From the NCBI GenBank assembly GCA_026393275.1, contig JAPLAM010000017.1, positions 20,091 through 84,090 of the forward strand: 64,000 nucleotides of DNA, read 5' to 3'. Of this stretch, positions 12,253 through 21,283 are shown one piece after another. Position 1 is the stretch's first letter, and each line of letters opens with the position of its first letter. The translations under genes and the position numbers were made by a program. The notes beneath the pieces were generated by a model. That model made no database searches, was not told the origin of the DNA, and saw nothing but the letters and a program-made list of their open reading frames with translations. The stretch comes from Arthrobacter sp. Lineage in GTDB: Bacteria > Actinomycetota > Actinomycetes > Actinomycetales > Micrococcaceae.

Positions 12253-13533
12253 CTACTTTGACTGGGTTTCGATGGACTTCTGCATGTCGGACAGCGCTGC
12301 GTCCACTGCCTTCTCGCCCTTGATGGCCGAGTATGCGTTGTCCTGGATGGCCTTGGTAACGGCCGGATAGAACGGGGTCACCGGACGCGGGACGGCGTTC
12401 TCAATCGAGGTCTTCAGCACCGGCAGGTACGGCAGCTTGGCGACCAGTGCCTGATCGTCGTAGAGCTTGGTCAGCACCGGAGCGAGCGACCCCTGCGTGG
12501 CGAAGAACTTCTGCGTCTCCTCGGTGGTGAGGAACTTCAGGAAGTCCAAAGCGGTTGCCTTGTTCTTGGAGTAGACGCTCATGCCGGCGCTGTGGCCGCC
12601 GAGCGAGGAAGCGCCGGGGCCGGACTTGCCCGGGAGGGCCGTCATGCCGAGCACGTCCTTGACCTTGGAGGATCCTTCGGTGACGGCCAGGTTGTAGACG
12701 TAAGGCCAGTTGCGCAGGAAGAGGAGCTTGCCGTCCTGGAATGCCTGCCGGGATTCCTCTTCCTTGTAGGTGATGGCTTCCTTGGGGATGTTGCCGTCGG
12801 CATACGCCTTGGCAAGGTTGGCCAGGCCGGCCTTGGCTGCGTCGGTGTTCAGGCTCGGCTTGCCGTCCTTGTCCAGCACGGAACCGCCGGCGGAGTTGAT
12901 CGCCTCGGAGGCGTTGACCGTGAGACCTTCATACTTCGAGAACTGCCCCGAGTAGCAGCCAATGTTGTTGGTCTTGGCGATCGAGCACATGCTCATCATC
13001 TCGTCCCACGTTTTGGGCGGCGTGGGGACGAGGTCCTTGCGGTAGTACAGGATGCCGCCGTCGGATGACTCGGGCGCGGCGTAGAGGGTGCCCTTGTAGG
13101 AAGCGGCGTCCAGGGTCGGCTTCAGCATTCCGGCCGTGTCGAGCGCCATCTTGTCCTTGAGCGGCTGGAGCCAGCCCTTGGCGGCGAACTCCGCGGTCCA
13201 GACGACGTCTACGCTGACCACGTCGTAGTTGGTGTCCTTGGCCTGGAAGTGCTGCACGAGGTCGTCGTGCTGCTGGTCGGCCTGGTCGGTCTGCTCCTTG
13301 AACGTCACCTTTTCATTCGGGTGCGCGGCGTTCCACTTGTCGATCAGCGGCCGGACCACGTTGCTGTTGTCCTTGCCCTGGACGTAGGTGATGGGACCCC
13401 TGCCGTCCAGGTTGGCTGCCGCGTCGCCGCCACCCGTGCTGCTGCTGCCACCGCCGCCACCTCCACAGGCCGACAGGGAGAGGGCCAATACCCCGGCCGC
13501 GGCCACGGGAAGTAGATACTTACGGGTTTTCAT
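12253..13533 (-). CDS. Carbohydrate ABC transporter substrate-binding lipoprotein
   Basis: Lipobox LSLSACGGGGGG; family 1 extracellular solute-binding sequence. Confidence 0.9.
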   Translation of the reverse strand: MKTRKYLLPVAAAGVLALSLSACGGGGGGSSSTGGGDAAANLDGRGPITYVQGKDNSNVVRPLIDKWNAAHPNEKVTFKEQTDQADQQHDDLVQHFQAKDTNYDVVSVDVVWTAEFAAKGWLQPLKDKMALDTAGMLKPTLDAASYKGTLYAAPESSDGGILYYRKDLVPTPPKTWDEMMSMCSIAKTNNIGCYSGQFSKYEGLTVNASEAINSAGGSVLDKDGKPSLNTDAAKAGLANLAKAYADGNIPKEAITYKEEESRQAFQDGKLLFLRNWPYVYNLAVTEGSSKVKDVLGMTALPGKSGPGASSLGGHSAGMSVYSKNKATALDFLKFLTTEETQKFFATQGSLAPVLTKLYDDQALVAKLPYLPVLKTSIENAVPRPVTPFYPAVTKAIQDNAYSAIKGEKAVDAALSDMQKSIETQSK

Positions 13534-13618
13534 ACGGGTGCTCCTCGCTGAGTACCGGATGGGACCGGTGGTGCAGTTGGTGTGGTGGGCATCACACTAG
13601 CGAGCGGATGGCAGGTAA

Positions 13619-13632
13619 TGCAAGCGTTTACA
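13619..13632. promoter_or_regulatory. LacI-type operator upstream of the sugar ABC operon
   Basis: TGCAAGCGTTTACA, about 90 bp upstream of the substrate-binding protein start; second half-match TCAACGTTTCA follows. Confidence 0.5.
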
Positions 13633-13802
13633 TCAACGTTTCACAACGGTTACCTGTCGCAGGGGCGGCCGCTGCCCCCTATGCGCGCGGCCCGGCGCGG
13701 CACGAACACCTGTGGGGCTCCTGTTCCCGCTGGGGCGGATGTTCCAAAAAGGCGCACCTACCGGCGTGTCGCCGTCTGGCCTCGGTTGGGGCTGGGGTTG
13801 GG

Positions 13803-14414
13803 TCAGCGCACGCGTTCGGCGCGGCCGAACCTGGACCGGGCGCCGGAACCGATGTGGATCAGTACCGGGGTGCGTTTGCCGATGACGGCATCCAGTGCCT
13901 CCACCAGGGCAGAAACCTCCGCGGCCAGGATATGCGGGGCTACGCCCTGGCGCGGCTGCACCCGGATCCGCAGGGCCGGCTCGCCGCGAAACTCATAGGT
14001 GGCCACCATGGCGCCGGCAAGGTCAGGCCGGTCGGCCAGCGCCGCCTTGAGCGCCTGCTCGGCCACGCCGCCGCCGATCCGGACGCTGCCGGGCACCTCG
14101 CCGGCGTCGTCTTCGGCAACCAGCAGGTTGGCGCGGCCTTTGCCCTGTTGCGCCAGCCAGGCCACCATGAACCCGATGACCACCACCAGCAGGAGCACCA
14201 TGACAATCCACAGCCAGCTCTCCGGCCGTCCCGGGAAGCGGGTGCGTTCAAACAGTCCACGCACTCCTGCCCACACCTGACCGGACCACCCCTGCCACCA
14301 GCTCCCGGCCGCGGGCACCGTGGCGAGCAGGACCAGCAGGGCCCCGATGATCAGGAGCTTGGCGCCGAGGATGCCGATCAGGATCCGGTTGAGGAGCCGG
14401 GGGGTACCGTTCAC
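13803..14414 (-). CDS. Membrane protein of Asp23/Gls24 cluster (AmaP-like)
   Basis: Two N-terminal TM segments; overlaps the next gene of an Asp23-type cluster. Confidence 0.6.
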   Translation of the reverse strand: MNGTPRLLNRILIGILGAKLLIIGALLVLLATVPAAGSWWQGWSGQVWAGVRGLFERTRFPGRPESWLWIVMVLLLVVVIGFMVAWLAQQGKGRANLLVAEDDAGEVPGSVRIGGGVAEQALKAALADRPDLAGAMVATYEFRGEPALRIRVQPRQGVAPHILAAEVSALVEALDAVIGKRTPVLIHIGSGARSRFGRAERVR

Positions 14415-15112
14415 GCGCCGATCACCCCCGCGGAGGCCAGATTGACGCGGACGTCGGGCAGGGGCGACGGCGCCATTTCCCGAAGTTCGGCTTCGACGGC
14501 GGCCCGCACCTCCGCCTCGCGGAGCGGCACACCGGAGGTCGGCCGGATGTTGACCAGCACTTGGCGCCGGGAGACCACCACCATCACCTGCTCCCGTGTC
14601 ACGTTGGCAGCCAGCCGGGCACGCCGGGCCAGTGCCGAGGCGATCACTTCGTCGTCTACCACGACGGCGGCCCGCGGGTCTGCGAGCACGTGCCGGGCGC
14701 GCCGGCCGGGCAGTATTGCGTTGAGGAAGAAGAAGAGCCCGGCTGCCATCAGCACCGCGCCGATGACGCCGAGCAGCAGCGGGGTGATTCCGTCGGGGAG
14801 CGCGGTGATCCGGTCCGCGGCGGTTTGCGGATCAACCAGCCACGGCGGCTGCCCGACGGCCCGGACAGCGGTTTCAAGCAGTGCGTAGCCGCACAGCACA
14901 ATGACCAAGACTGCCGCGATGACGGAGGCCGTCGCCCGGGACGAGCTGGTCTCCCGGGCAAGGACTTTCTCCATGCCGGCCGCGCCGGTGGGCGCCCCTG
15001 GGCTGGTCCCGGCGTCCCGGTAGCCGCTGCCGGTGGTGCTGGGGCCATGGGCGTGGGGGCCGGGTTCGTGGAACCCGGCGTCTCGGTGGTGTCGTTCGGC
15101 GGCGTGGCTCAC
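14411..15112 (-). CDS. DUF6286-like membrane protein of Asp23/Gls24 cluster
   Basis: Two TM segments and conserved tail VTREQVMVVVSRRQVLVNIRPTSG; start approximate (GTG near 15112 or ATG at 14974). Confidence 0.55.
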   Translation of the reverse strand: MSHAAERHHRDAGFHEPGPHAHGPSTTGSGYRDAGTSPGAPTGAAGMEKVLARETSSSRATASVIAAVLVIVLCGYALLETAVRAVGQPPWLVDPQTAADRITALPDGITPLLLGVIGAVLMAAGLFFFLNAILPGRRARHVLADPRAAVVVDDEVIASALARRARLAANVTREQVMVVVSRRQVLVNIRPTSGVPLREAEVRAAVEAELREMAPSPLPDVRVNLASAGVIGA

Positions 15113-15477
15113 CTCACCCGCCCTCCGTCGCTGACGCTGGCACCGCTGATGCGGATGTCCACCCGGCTCAGTTGAGCACCGCTGAGTTCCGTCACGCGGT
15201 TCAGGATCTGGGCTTTCGCGGCCACCGCCCGGTCCCAGATGGGGCCGCCGAAGCCGGCTACGCGCGCCGGATCCCGGAGCACCGAGGTAAGCGACGGGAC
15301 AGCGATCGGCGTGACGAGCGACAGCGCCAGCAGGCCGTCGTCGTCGGTCCAGTCGGCCCGGACGTCCTGCGGCGGCACGCCGAGGGCCTCGGCCGCGGCG
15401 GCCCGGGCGACGCTGGTGAGGGCCTGGGTGCTGATCCGGTTGTGCCCGGCCAGCAGGCGCCCGGTGGCGACGCTCAT
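15109..15477 (-). CDS. Asp23/Gls24-like envelope stress protein
   Basis: 122 aa, within overlapping Asp23-type operon. Confidence 0.5.
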   Translation of the reverse strand: MSVATGRLLAGHNRISTQALTSVARAAAAEALGVPPQDVRADWTDDDGLLALSLVTPIAVPSLTSVLRDPARVAGFGGPIWDRAVAAKAQILNRVTELSGAQLSRVDIRISGASVSDGGRVR

Positions 15478-15665
15478 GAGGAGGATCGCCGGCCGGTAAT
15501 GGCGTCAAACACGCTGCGCAGGTCCAATTTCCCTTCCGCCGCGCGGCCCAGCAGGGCTCCGACGGCCATGAAGAGCAGGGACCCCAGGAAGCCCCAGACC
15601 CCGAACGCAAAGGACATGAAGGCCAGGAAGGCGCCGGCGGCGATGCCGACTACTGTCAGGTTCAC
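15474..15665 (-). CDS. Small DUF2273-like membrane protein
   Basis: 63 aa, MNLTVVGIAAGAFLAFMSFAFGVWGFLGSLLFMAVGALLGRAAEGKLDL. Confidence 0.6.
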   Translation of the reverse strand: MNLTVVGIAAGAFLAFMSFAFGVWGFLGSLLFMAVGALLGRAAEGKLDLRSVFDAITGRRSSS

Positions 15666-16123
15666 TGGAGCGCCTCCCGCACGGGCCGTGACTCAACGGT
15701 GGCCGGCAGCTTCGGCGGGCCGGGAACGAAGACGTCATGGATCTCGATGTTGACTTCGATGACCTGGAGCCCGACGAGCTCCTCGACGGCGGCGTAAACG
15801 GCGGCGCGGATCTGGTCCGCCAGGGGATGCAAGGGCGTGCCGTAAAGCGCCACGAGGTCAATGTCCACGGCCACCTGGGTTTCGCCGACCTCGGCGCGCA
15901 CCCCGGCCGCGTGGTCCGGACTGCCGACCGCGTCGCGGAAGGCACCCAGCGCCCTTGAGGGCCCCGTGCCCAGGGAGTACACCCCCGGGACGGCGCGGGC
16001 GGCGATGCCGGCAACCTTGGCGACGGCGGCCTCGGAAATGACGGTGCGGCCGGTCGCGGCGCGGAGCGTCCCCGGCAGGGCCGTCTCCAGGCCCGGTGCG
16101 GACTGAGGATTCTGGTACTCCAT
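15662..16123 (-). CDS. Asp23/Gls24 family envelope stress response protein
   Basis: Start MEYQNPQSAPGLET; GRTVISEAAVAKVAGIAARAVPGVYSLGTG motif; good Shine-Dalgarno GGGGAG. Confidence 0.8.
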   Translation of the reverse strand: MEYQNPQSAPGLETALPGTLRAATGRTVISEAAVAKVAGIAARAVPGVYSLGTGPSRALGAFRDAVGSPDHAAGVRAEVGETQVAVDIDLVALYGTPLHPLADQIRAAVYAAVEELVGLQVIEVNIEIHDVFVPGPPKLPATVESRPVREALQ

Positions 16124-16427
16124 AAGGCACTCCCCTTCTCTTTGAGACCACCCTAGCCCTTGGGGCCGACCGCGGGGCCAGATCGCCGCGATATCCGCCG
16201 GCAGCGAGGGCCTGACGCGGTGGTGAAGTTCGTCGGTTGCTCCAAAAGTGCCCTTTTCCATGCCTCAAGAGGGCGGCTGGGCCCACGCCAGCAGGGTTCC
16301 CTGGCCGAGCTTGCGAGGCGAGGGGACGGTGGGGAGCAGCCGTTGGGCGTTGAGCAGCACTTCCCTCCGGGAGTTCCGACCCGCGACCAGTCCTTCGAAC
16401 GCTGGGCTGCCCGGAGGGAGGCTGCGC

Positions 16428-16895
16428 CTACTTGCAGTTGGCGGCGAGCCAGCCCGTTACCGGTGCCATGGCGTCCTGGAATTTGCCGCTGGAGAAGACC
16501 GTCTGATCGCTCAGGCCAGCGACGGCAACCTGGTTAAGCTTGGCAAAGGCCGCCTTGAGGCTATCCGGGACGCGCTCTGCGGTGTTGCTCAACTCGGCTT
16601 TGTACTGCTCGAGTTCGGCGGTTTTGCCCTGCGCGGCCGAGAGCGGCAGCAGCGAGGCTCCGGTAGCTTGCTCCGAAATGGTCTTGCAGGCCTCGGCTGC
16701 CGTGGGGAAGTCGCCGTAGGGGCCGGAGGACTTGGTCGGGCTGGGGGTTGCGGACGCCGGCGCGGTGGTGGCGCTGGCGGACGACGGCGGGTTCGCGACC
16801 TCCGGAGCCGAACAGCCGGTCAGGGCCAGGGCCGCCAGGAGGGCGGTTACGGTCAGTGGGCGTGCCGTCTTGTTCAAAGTCACGTTCAAAATCAC
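16428..16895 (-). CDS. Putative lipoprotein
   Basis: Lipobox LTGCSAPE after hydrophobic N-terminus. Confidence 0.6.
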   Translation of the reverse strand: MILNVTLNKTARPLTVTALLAALALTGCSAPEVANPPSSASATTAPASATPSPTKSSGPYGDFPTAAEACKTISEQATGASLLPLSAAQGKTAELEQYKAELSNTAERVPDSLKAAFAKLNQVAVAGLSDQTVFSSGKFQDAMAPVTGWLAANCK

Positions 16896-17491
16896 TCTTC
16901 TGGTCGAGATTGCGCCGCGGACCCATCGAGCACTGGCCGCGGCATTGGCGTTCTTCCCCAGCGTGCGAGTCTAGCCGGGGCCCTTGGCGTGTCCCCAACC
17001 GCACCTGCCGCCGTCGTTCCGGCATCGTCGGTCCCGTGGACGTCGTCGGTTGCTCCAGAACGGCCCGGTTGGCGGCTGAAAAGTCCAGTGGTGGCTGCAC
17101 CCTTAGGCAGCTGCGGCGAGGAGTAATTCGCTGAACATCTGATTGGCTGTCGAAGCCGAGGGTGGGGCGGAGCCGGTTGCTGCGCCCAATCCTGCGCCGG
17201 TTTGCCTCAGGCGGCCGCTATGGATCCCCGATAGCGGCCATTATTGGCGAATGGGTGCCACTGAAACGCCCGGCGGCGTCGGGTGACTGCGACTGCGCCT
17301 ACTGACGGATCCCCTTCCGCTGCTCCATAAGGGCCGTTTTGACCTCGCAACAGGGTCGTTCCGGCGCAGTCAATCGGGGGTTGAGCAGTCGAAGCGCTTT
17401 AAAGAAGAAAAGCACCAGTTCGTTAGAACTGAGGGACTGCCCCGGGTTTGCTTGACTCCTGACTTGTGAGGATTCGGTCCTTGCAGCAAGG

Positions 17492-17803
17492 ATGTTCAAC
17501 ATGCCTAAGCCTTTCCCCGCTGAGTTCCGCCGTGACGTGGTCGCCGTGGCGCGGAAGCACGAAGCCCCGATCTCCCAGATCGCTAAAGACTTCGGGATTT
17601 CCGAAGCGACCCTGCACAACTGGCTGAAGAAGGCCGACATCGAGGAGGGCGCCCGTCCCGGTGTGACGGAGAAGGAAGCCGCCGAGCTCAGGGATGCCAG
17701 GAAGCGGATCCGGCTGCTCGAGCAGGAGAACGAAATCCTGCGCCGGGCAGCGGCGTTCTTCGCCCGGGAGCTGCCCCAAAATGAAGTTCCCGCTGGTCCT
17801 TGA
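17492..17803 (+). CDS. IS3-family transposase OrfA (HTH)
   Basis: FPAEFRRDVVAVARKHEAPISQIAKDFGISEATLHNWLKKADIEEG, leucine zipper region. Confidence 0.9.
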   Translation: MFNMPKPFPAEFRRDVVAVARKHEAPISQIAKDFGISEATLHNWLKKADIEEGARPGVTEKEAAELRDARKRIRLLEQENEILRRAAAFFARELPQNEVPAGP

Positions 17804-18648
17804 CCAAGACGTGCGACGGGATTCCCGTCGCGGTGGCCTGCCGGGTGCTGGGTTTCTCCAAACAGGCCTTCTACGCGTGGAAGGCCGCGCCGGTCACGGA
17901 GCGTGACTGGTCTGATGCGCACCTGATCAACGCGGCCCTGGATGTCCACCGGGACGATCCGGCGTTCGGGTACCGGTTCATCGCCGACGAGCTCGAAGAC
18001 CAGGGTTTCAGCGCCGGGGAGAACCGGGTCGCCCGGCTGTGCAGCAGCCAGCAGATCTGGTCCGTGTTCGCCAAAAAGCGCGGTCTGACCCGCAAAGCCG
18101 GCCCGCCGGTGCACGATGACCACGTCCGCCGGGACTTCACCGCGACGGCACCTGATCAGCTGTGGCTGACGGACATCACCGAGCACCGGACCGATGAGGG
18201 CAAGCTCTACCTGTGCGCCATCAAAGACGTCTACTCCAACCGGATCGTGGGCTACTCCATCGACTCCCGAATGCAGGCCTCGCTGGCCGTCTCGGCCCTC
18301 CACAACGCGATAGCACTCCGGGAGCCGGCGGGAACAACCGTGGTGCACAGTGACCGCGGTTCGCAATTCCGCTCCAACGCCTTCGTCAGGACGCTGAAGG
18401 GCAACGGGCTGAAAGGATCGATGGGGCGGGTCGGCGCGTGTGCCGACAACGCCGCCATGGAGTCGTTCTTCTCACTCCTGCAAAACAATGTGCTGGACAG
18501 CCAGCGATGGTCCACCAGGGCGCATCTGCGCCTGGCCATCGTGACGTGGATCGAGAAAACCTACCATCGGAAACGCCGTCAACGGCGGCTCGGTCGGCTA
18601 ACGCCGGTCGAGTTTGAGATACTCAATACCGGCCTCAAAGCCGCCTAG
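17800..18648 (+). CDS. IS3-family transposase OrfB (DDE integrase core)
   Basis: DQLWLTDITEH...LCAIKDVYSNRIVGYSID...VHSDRGSQFRSNAF...GRVGACADNAAMESFFSLL. Confidence 0.92.
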   Translation: MTKTCDGIPVAVACRVLGFSKQAFYAWKAAPVTERDWSDAHLINAALDVHRDDPAFGYRFIADELEDQGFSAGENRVARLCSSQQIWSVFAKKRGLTRKAGPPVHDDHVRRDFTATAPDQLWLTDITEHRTDEGKLYLCAIKDVYSNRIVGYSIDSRMQASLAVSALHNAIALREPAGTTVVHSDRGSQFRSNAFVRTLKGNGLKGSMGRVGACADNAAMESFFSLLQNNVLDSQRWSTRAHLRLAIVTWIEKTYHRKRRQRRLGRLTPVEFEILNTGLKAA

Positions 18649-18721
18649 AAACACTCAACCCCGAGAGTCAACGAAATCCAGGGCAGTCCCTAAGTCTCCC
18701 GCGCTGACATGACGTCTTCTA

Positions 18722-18905
18722 TGTGTTCTCGGCCCACCGTCCCAGTGCCGCCAACGGCTCGCGCAGTGTGCTGCCGAGGGCGGTCAACTCGTACTCCACG
18801 CGGGGAGGCATCTGGTCGTACGCGGTTCTGTCCACGATCCCGTCACGTTCCAAATCCCGGAGGGTATCGGCCAGGACCTTGCCGCTGATGCCGTCCACGG
18901 CCCGC
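18722..18905 (-). pseudogene. HxlR-family regulator fragment
   Basis: ISGKVLADTLRDLERDGIVDRTAYDQMPPRVEYELTALGSTLREPLAALGRWAENT, no N-terminal half. Confidence 0.6.
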
Positions 18906-19055
18906 TGGCGTCGGACAACCGCCCGCTGATTAGGCTGGCCACGATCCAGGAGACCGATGAGACCAATGTCGCGATGAAGATTTCGTCGGGAAGTTGATCT
19001 TCGGTGACACCGAGCTTTCCAAGCATGTAGAACGCCTGGTAGGTCAAAAGGAATG
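18900..19055 (-). pseudogene. MFS transporter fragment
   Basis: LLTYQAFYMLGKLGVTEDQLPDEIFIATLVSSVSWIVASLISGRLSD in a different frame, abutting the HxlR fragment. Confidence 0.5.
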
Positions 19056-19338
19056 ACTGACGCGGTGGACGTGGAACTGCTGGTGGAAAAAACCGAGGGC
19101 TTCTCCCCCGCAGACATCGAGTACGCCGCCCGCAGCGCCCTCCCAGCGCGCCCTTGAGAAGGCTGTGTACGACGACGGCGGGCTGGCCTCTGGAGGGCAG
19201 CTTTCCGTCCGCGAGGCGGCCCCGAACGGCCCCGCCACCCAGGACTACATCGACGCGATCGCCGAAACTCGCACCACCGTCAGCGAAGGAGTCCACCAGG
19301 ACTTCCTCGAAGACATCGACGCCCTGGGCCGCGTCTAG
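19054..19338 (+). pseudogene. AAA+ ATPase C-terminal fragment, frameshifted
   Basis: VDVELLVEKTEGFSPADIEYAARSA then, in another frame, RALEKAVYDDGGLA...ATQDYIDAIAETRTTVSEGVHQDFLEDIDALGRV*. Confidence 0.5.
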
Positions 19339-19438
19339 ACAGGATCGTCCAGCCATAAAAGCGCTGGGAAAGCTCGATATAGGAAGGGAAGCGCCTTTGG
19401 CACCTTGGCTTCGTCCAGTTGTAGCACACCCCAGCCTG

Positions 19439-19464
19439 TGTCGTTTTCAGAACTCGCATGCACC
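19439..19464. repeat. Left terminal inverted repeat of tni transposon
   Basis: TGTCGTTTTCAGAACTCGCATGCACC; resembles Tn402/Tn5053 ends (TGTC.TTTTCAGAAG.CG.CTGCAC). Confidence 0.9.
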
Positions 19465-19516
19465 ACTTCATGCGGAAGTATGGCCCGGGTGCACAGGACT
19501 GTTGACATCCGTTTGT

Positions 19517-19596
19517 CAGAAGTCACCTGCACTGTTGGCATTTCCATCAGAAGTCGCCTGCACTAGCCTGAATCATGGTCAACAGTCGTCTGCACC
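19517..19596. repeat. Internal left-end TniA-binding-type repeats
   Basis: CAGAAGTCACCTGCACT (19517-19533), CAGAAGTCGCCTGCACT (19548-19564), CAACAGTCGTCTGCACC (19580-19596). Confidence 0.85.
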
Positions 19597-19609
19597 GTCG
19601 GCGCCAGTC

Positions 19610-21283
19610 ATGACATCGGATGACCCCCAGATCTTGGAACGGGGTCTGGTGGGCATGTCGGATGAGGCGTGGGAGCGCCTGCGCCGGCAGGACGAGGTCA
19701 TTGCACCTTTGGCGGCCATGGTCACGGTCACCCACGGGGCGGCGGACAGCGCGGCCGAAGAGTTGGGATTGTCGAGACGGCAGGTCTACACCCTGATCGG
19801 CCGGCGCCGAAAGGGCACCGGTCTGCTGACGGACCTGGCCCCGGGCCGGTCCGCCGGCGGCCGGGGAGGCGGGCGCCTGCCGGAGCCTGTGGAGGCCGTA
19901 ATTCGTGAAGTCATCCGGAAGACTTACCTGACGAAGCAAAAGCCGTCCTTGGCGGTTGTGCATCGCCAAATTGTGCGCGAATGCAAGACGCTGGGGTTGG
20001 CCGCGCCGGCAAGGAATACTGTCGCCCACCGGATCGAGGCGCTGCATCCGGTGGAAGTCAGGCGCAGGCGTGAGGGCAGCGAGGCCGCCCGGGCCTTGCA
20101 GTCGGCCGGCGGAAAGGTTCCGGACATCGTGGCCCCGTTGGACCAGGTCCAGATCGACCACACCGTGATTGACCTGATCATCGTCGATGACCGGGACCGG
20201 CAGCCCATCGGCCGGCCCTACCTGACGGTTGCCATCGATGTTTATAGCCGGTGCCTGCTGGGAATGGTCGTGACCCTGGAGGCACCGTCTGCGGTGTCGG
20301 TGGGCCTGTGTATTGCGCACATGGCCTGCGACAAGCGGCCGTGGCTGGAAGCCCTGGGCGTGGACGCGGCGTGGCCGATGAGCGGCAAGCCCAAGGCGTT
20401 GTTCCTGGACAACGCTGCGGAGTTCAAGAGCGAGGCGTTGCGCCGCGGTTGCGAGCAGCACGGGATCAAACTCAGCTACCGGCCACTTGGGCGCCCGCAC
20501 TACGGCGGCATCGTGGAGCGGATCGTCGGCACGGTGATGCAGCGGGTCCATGAACTGCCCGGGACAACCTTCTCTAACCCGGGACAGCGGGGCGGTTACG
20601 ATGCCGACAGAATGGCCGCCCTGACGTTGACGGAGCTGGAACGCTGGCTGGCCTTAGCGGTCGCCGGCTACCACGGCAGTATTCACGGATCCCTGAACCA
20701 GACACCCGCCGGGCGCTGGGGAGAGGGCGTGAGAGAGTTCGGCGCGCAGCCTGTTGTTGCGCACCCCGCAGCGTTTCTCATCGATTTCCTGCCGGTCATC
20801 CGGCGCCGAATCACCCGCACCGGTTTCGTCATCGACCATGTCCATTACTTCGCGAACGTGCTCAAGCCATGGATCGCGCGGCGGGACGGGGAGGAAACGT
20901 TCATCATCCGGCGGGACCCGCGGGACATCAGCAGGGTCTGGGTGCTGGAACCGGAAGGGACGGCCTATGCGGAAGTCCCGTACCGCACGGTTTCTTACCC
21001 GGCGGTGACGTTGTGGGAACACCGGCAGGCGCTGGCGCGGCTCCGTCAGCAGGGACATGACCAGGTCAACGAGGAAGCATTGTTCCGCATGGTTGATCAG
21101 ATGCGTGAGATCACTTCAACGGCGCAACGGGCAACCCGCAGATCACGCCGGGAGCTGCAGCGGCGGCGCCACCTCCAGGCCTCCGGACCCGTGAAGAACC
21201 CGACGGCCCCACCTGATGAAATGCTCCCACCCACGAATGATGTGGCGCCAGCCCGTCCTTTTGACGAGGTCGAGCAGTGGTGA
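19610..21283 (+). CDS. tniA: TniA-type DDE transposase (Mu/TnsB superfamily)
   Basis: VAPLDQVQIDHTVIDLIIVDDRD...LTVAIDVYSRCLLGMVVTLE...ALFLDNAAEFKSEALRRGCEQHGIKLSYRPLGRPHYGGIVERIVGTV; ATG at 19610 lies inside the element after the end repeats. Confidence 0.93.
   Translation: MTSDDPQILERGLVGMSDEAWERLRRQDEVIAPLAAMVTVTHGAADSAAEELGLSRRQVYTLIGRRRKGTGLLTDLAPGRSAGGRGGGRLPEPVEAVIREVIRKTYLTKQKPSLAVVHRQIVRECKTLGLAAPARNTVAHRIEALHPVEVRRRREGSEAARALQSAGGKVPDIVAPLDQVQIDHTVIDLIIVDDRDRQPIGRPYLTVAIDVYSRCLLGMVVTLEAPSAVSVGLCIAHMACDKRPWLEALGVDAAWPMSGKPKALFLDNAAEFKSEALRRGCEQHGIKLSYRPLGRPHYGGIVERIVGTVMQRVHELPGTTFSNPGQRGGYDADRMAALTLTELERWLALAVAGYHGSIHGSLNQTPAGRWGEGVREFGAQPVVAHPAAFLIDFLPVIRRRITRTGFVIDHVHYFANVLKPWIARRDGEETFIIRRDPRDISRVWVLEPEGTAYAEVPYRTVSYPAVTLWEHRQALARLRQQGHDQVNEEALFRMVDQMREITSTAQRATRRSRRELQRRRHLQASGPVKNPTAPPDEMLPPTNDVAPARPFDEVEQW

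Larger units (their letters stand above)
17433..18690 (+). mobile_element. IS3-family insertion sequence
   Basis: Left end GGGACTGCCCCGGGTTTGCTTGACTC (from 17433) and right end, reverse complement GGGACTGCCCTGGATTTCGTTGACTC (to 18690), are imperfect inverted repeats bracketing orfA/orfB. Confidence 0.88.

Noticed and set aside
17213-17239. Inverted repeat GGCCGCTAT...ATAGCGGCC
   Set aside because: Clear hairpin, but no adjacent gene end or U-tract to call a terminator, and no matching partner to call a transposon end.
17428-18695. Target-site duplication for the IS3 element
   Set aside because: No convincing 3-4 bp direct repeat flanks the inverted repeats, so none is claimed.
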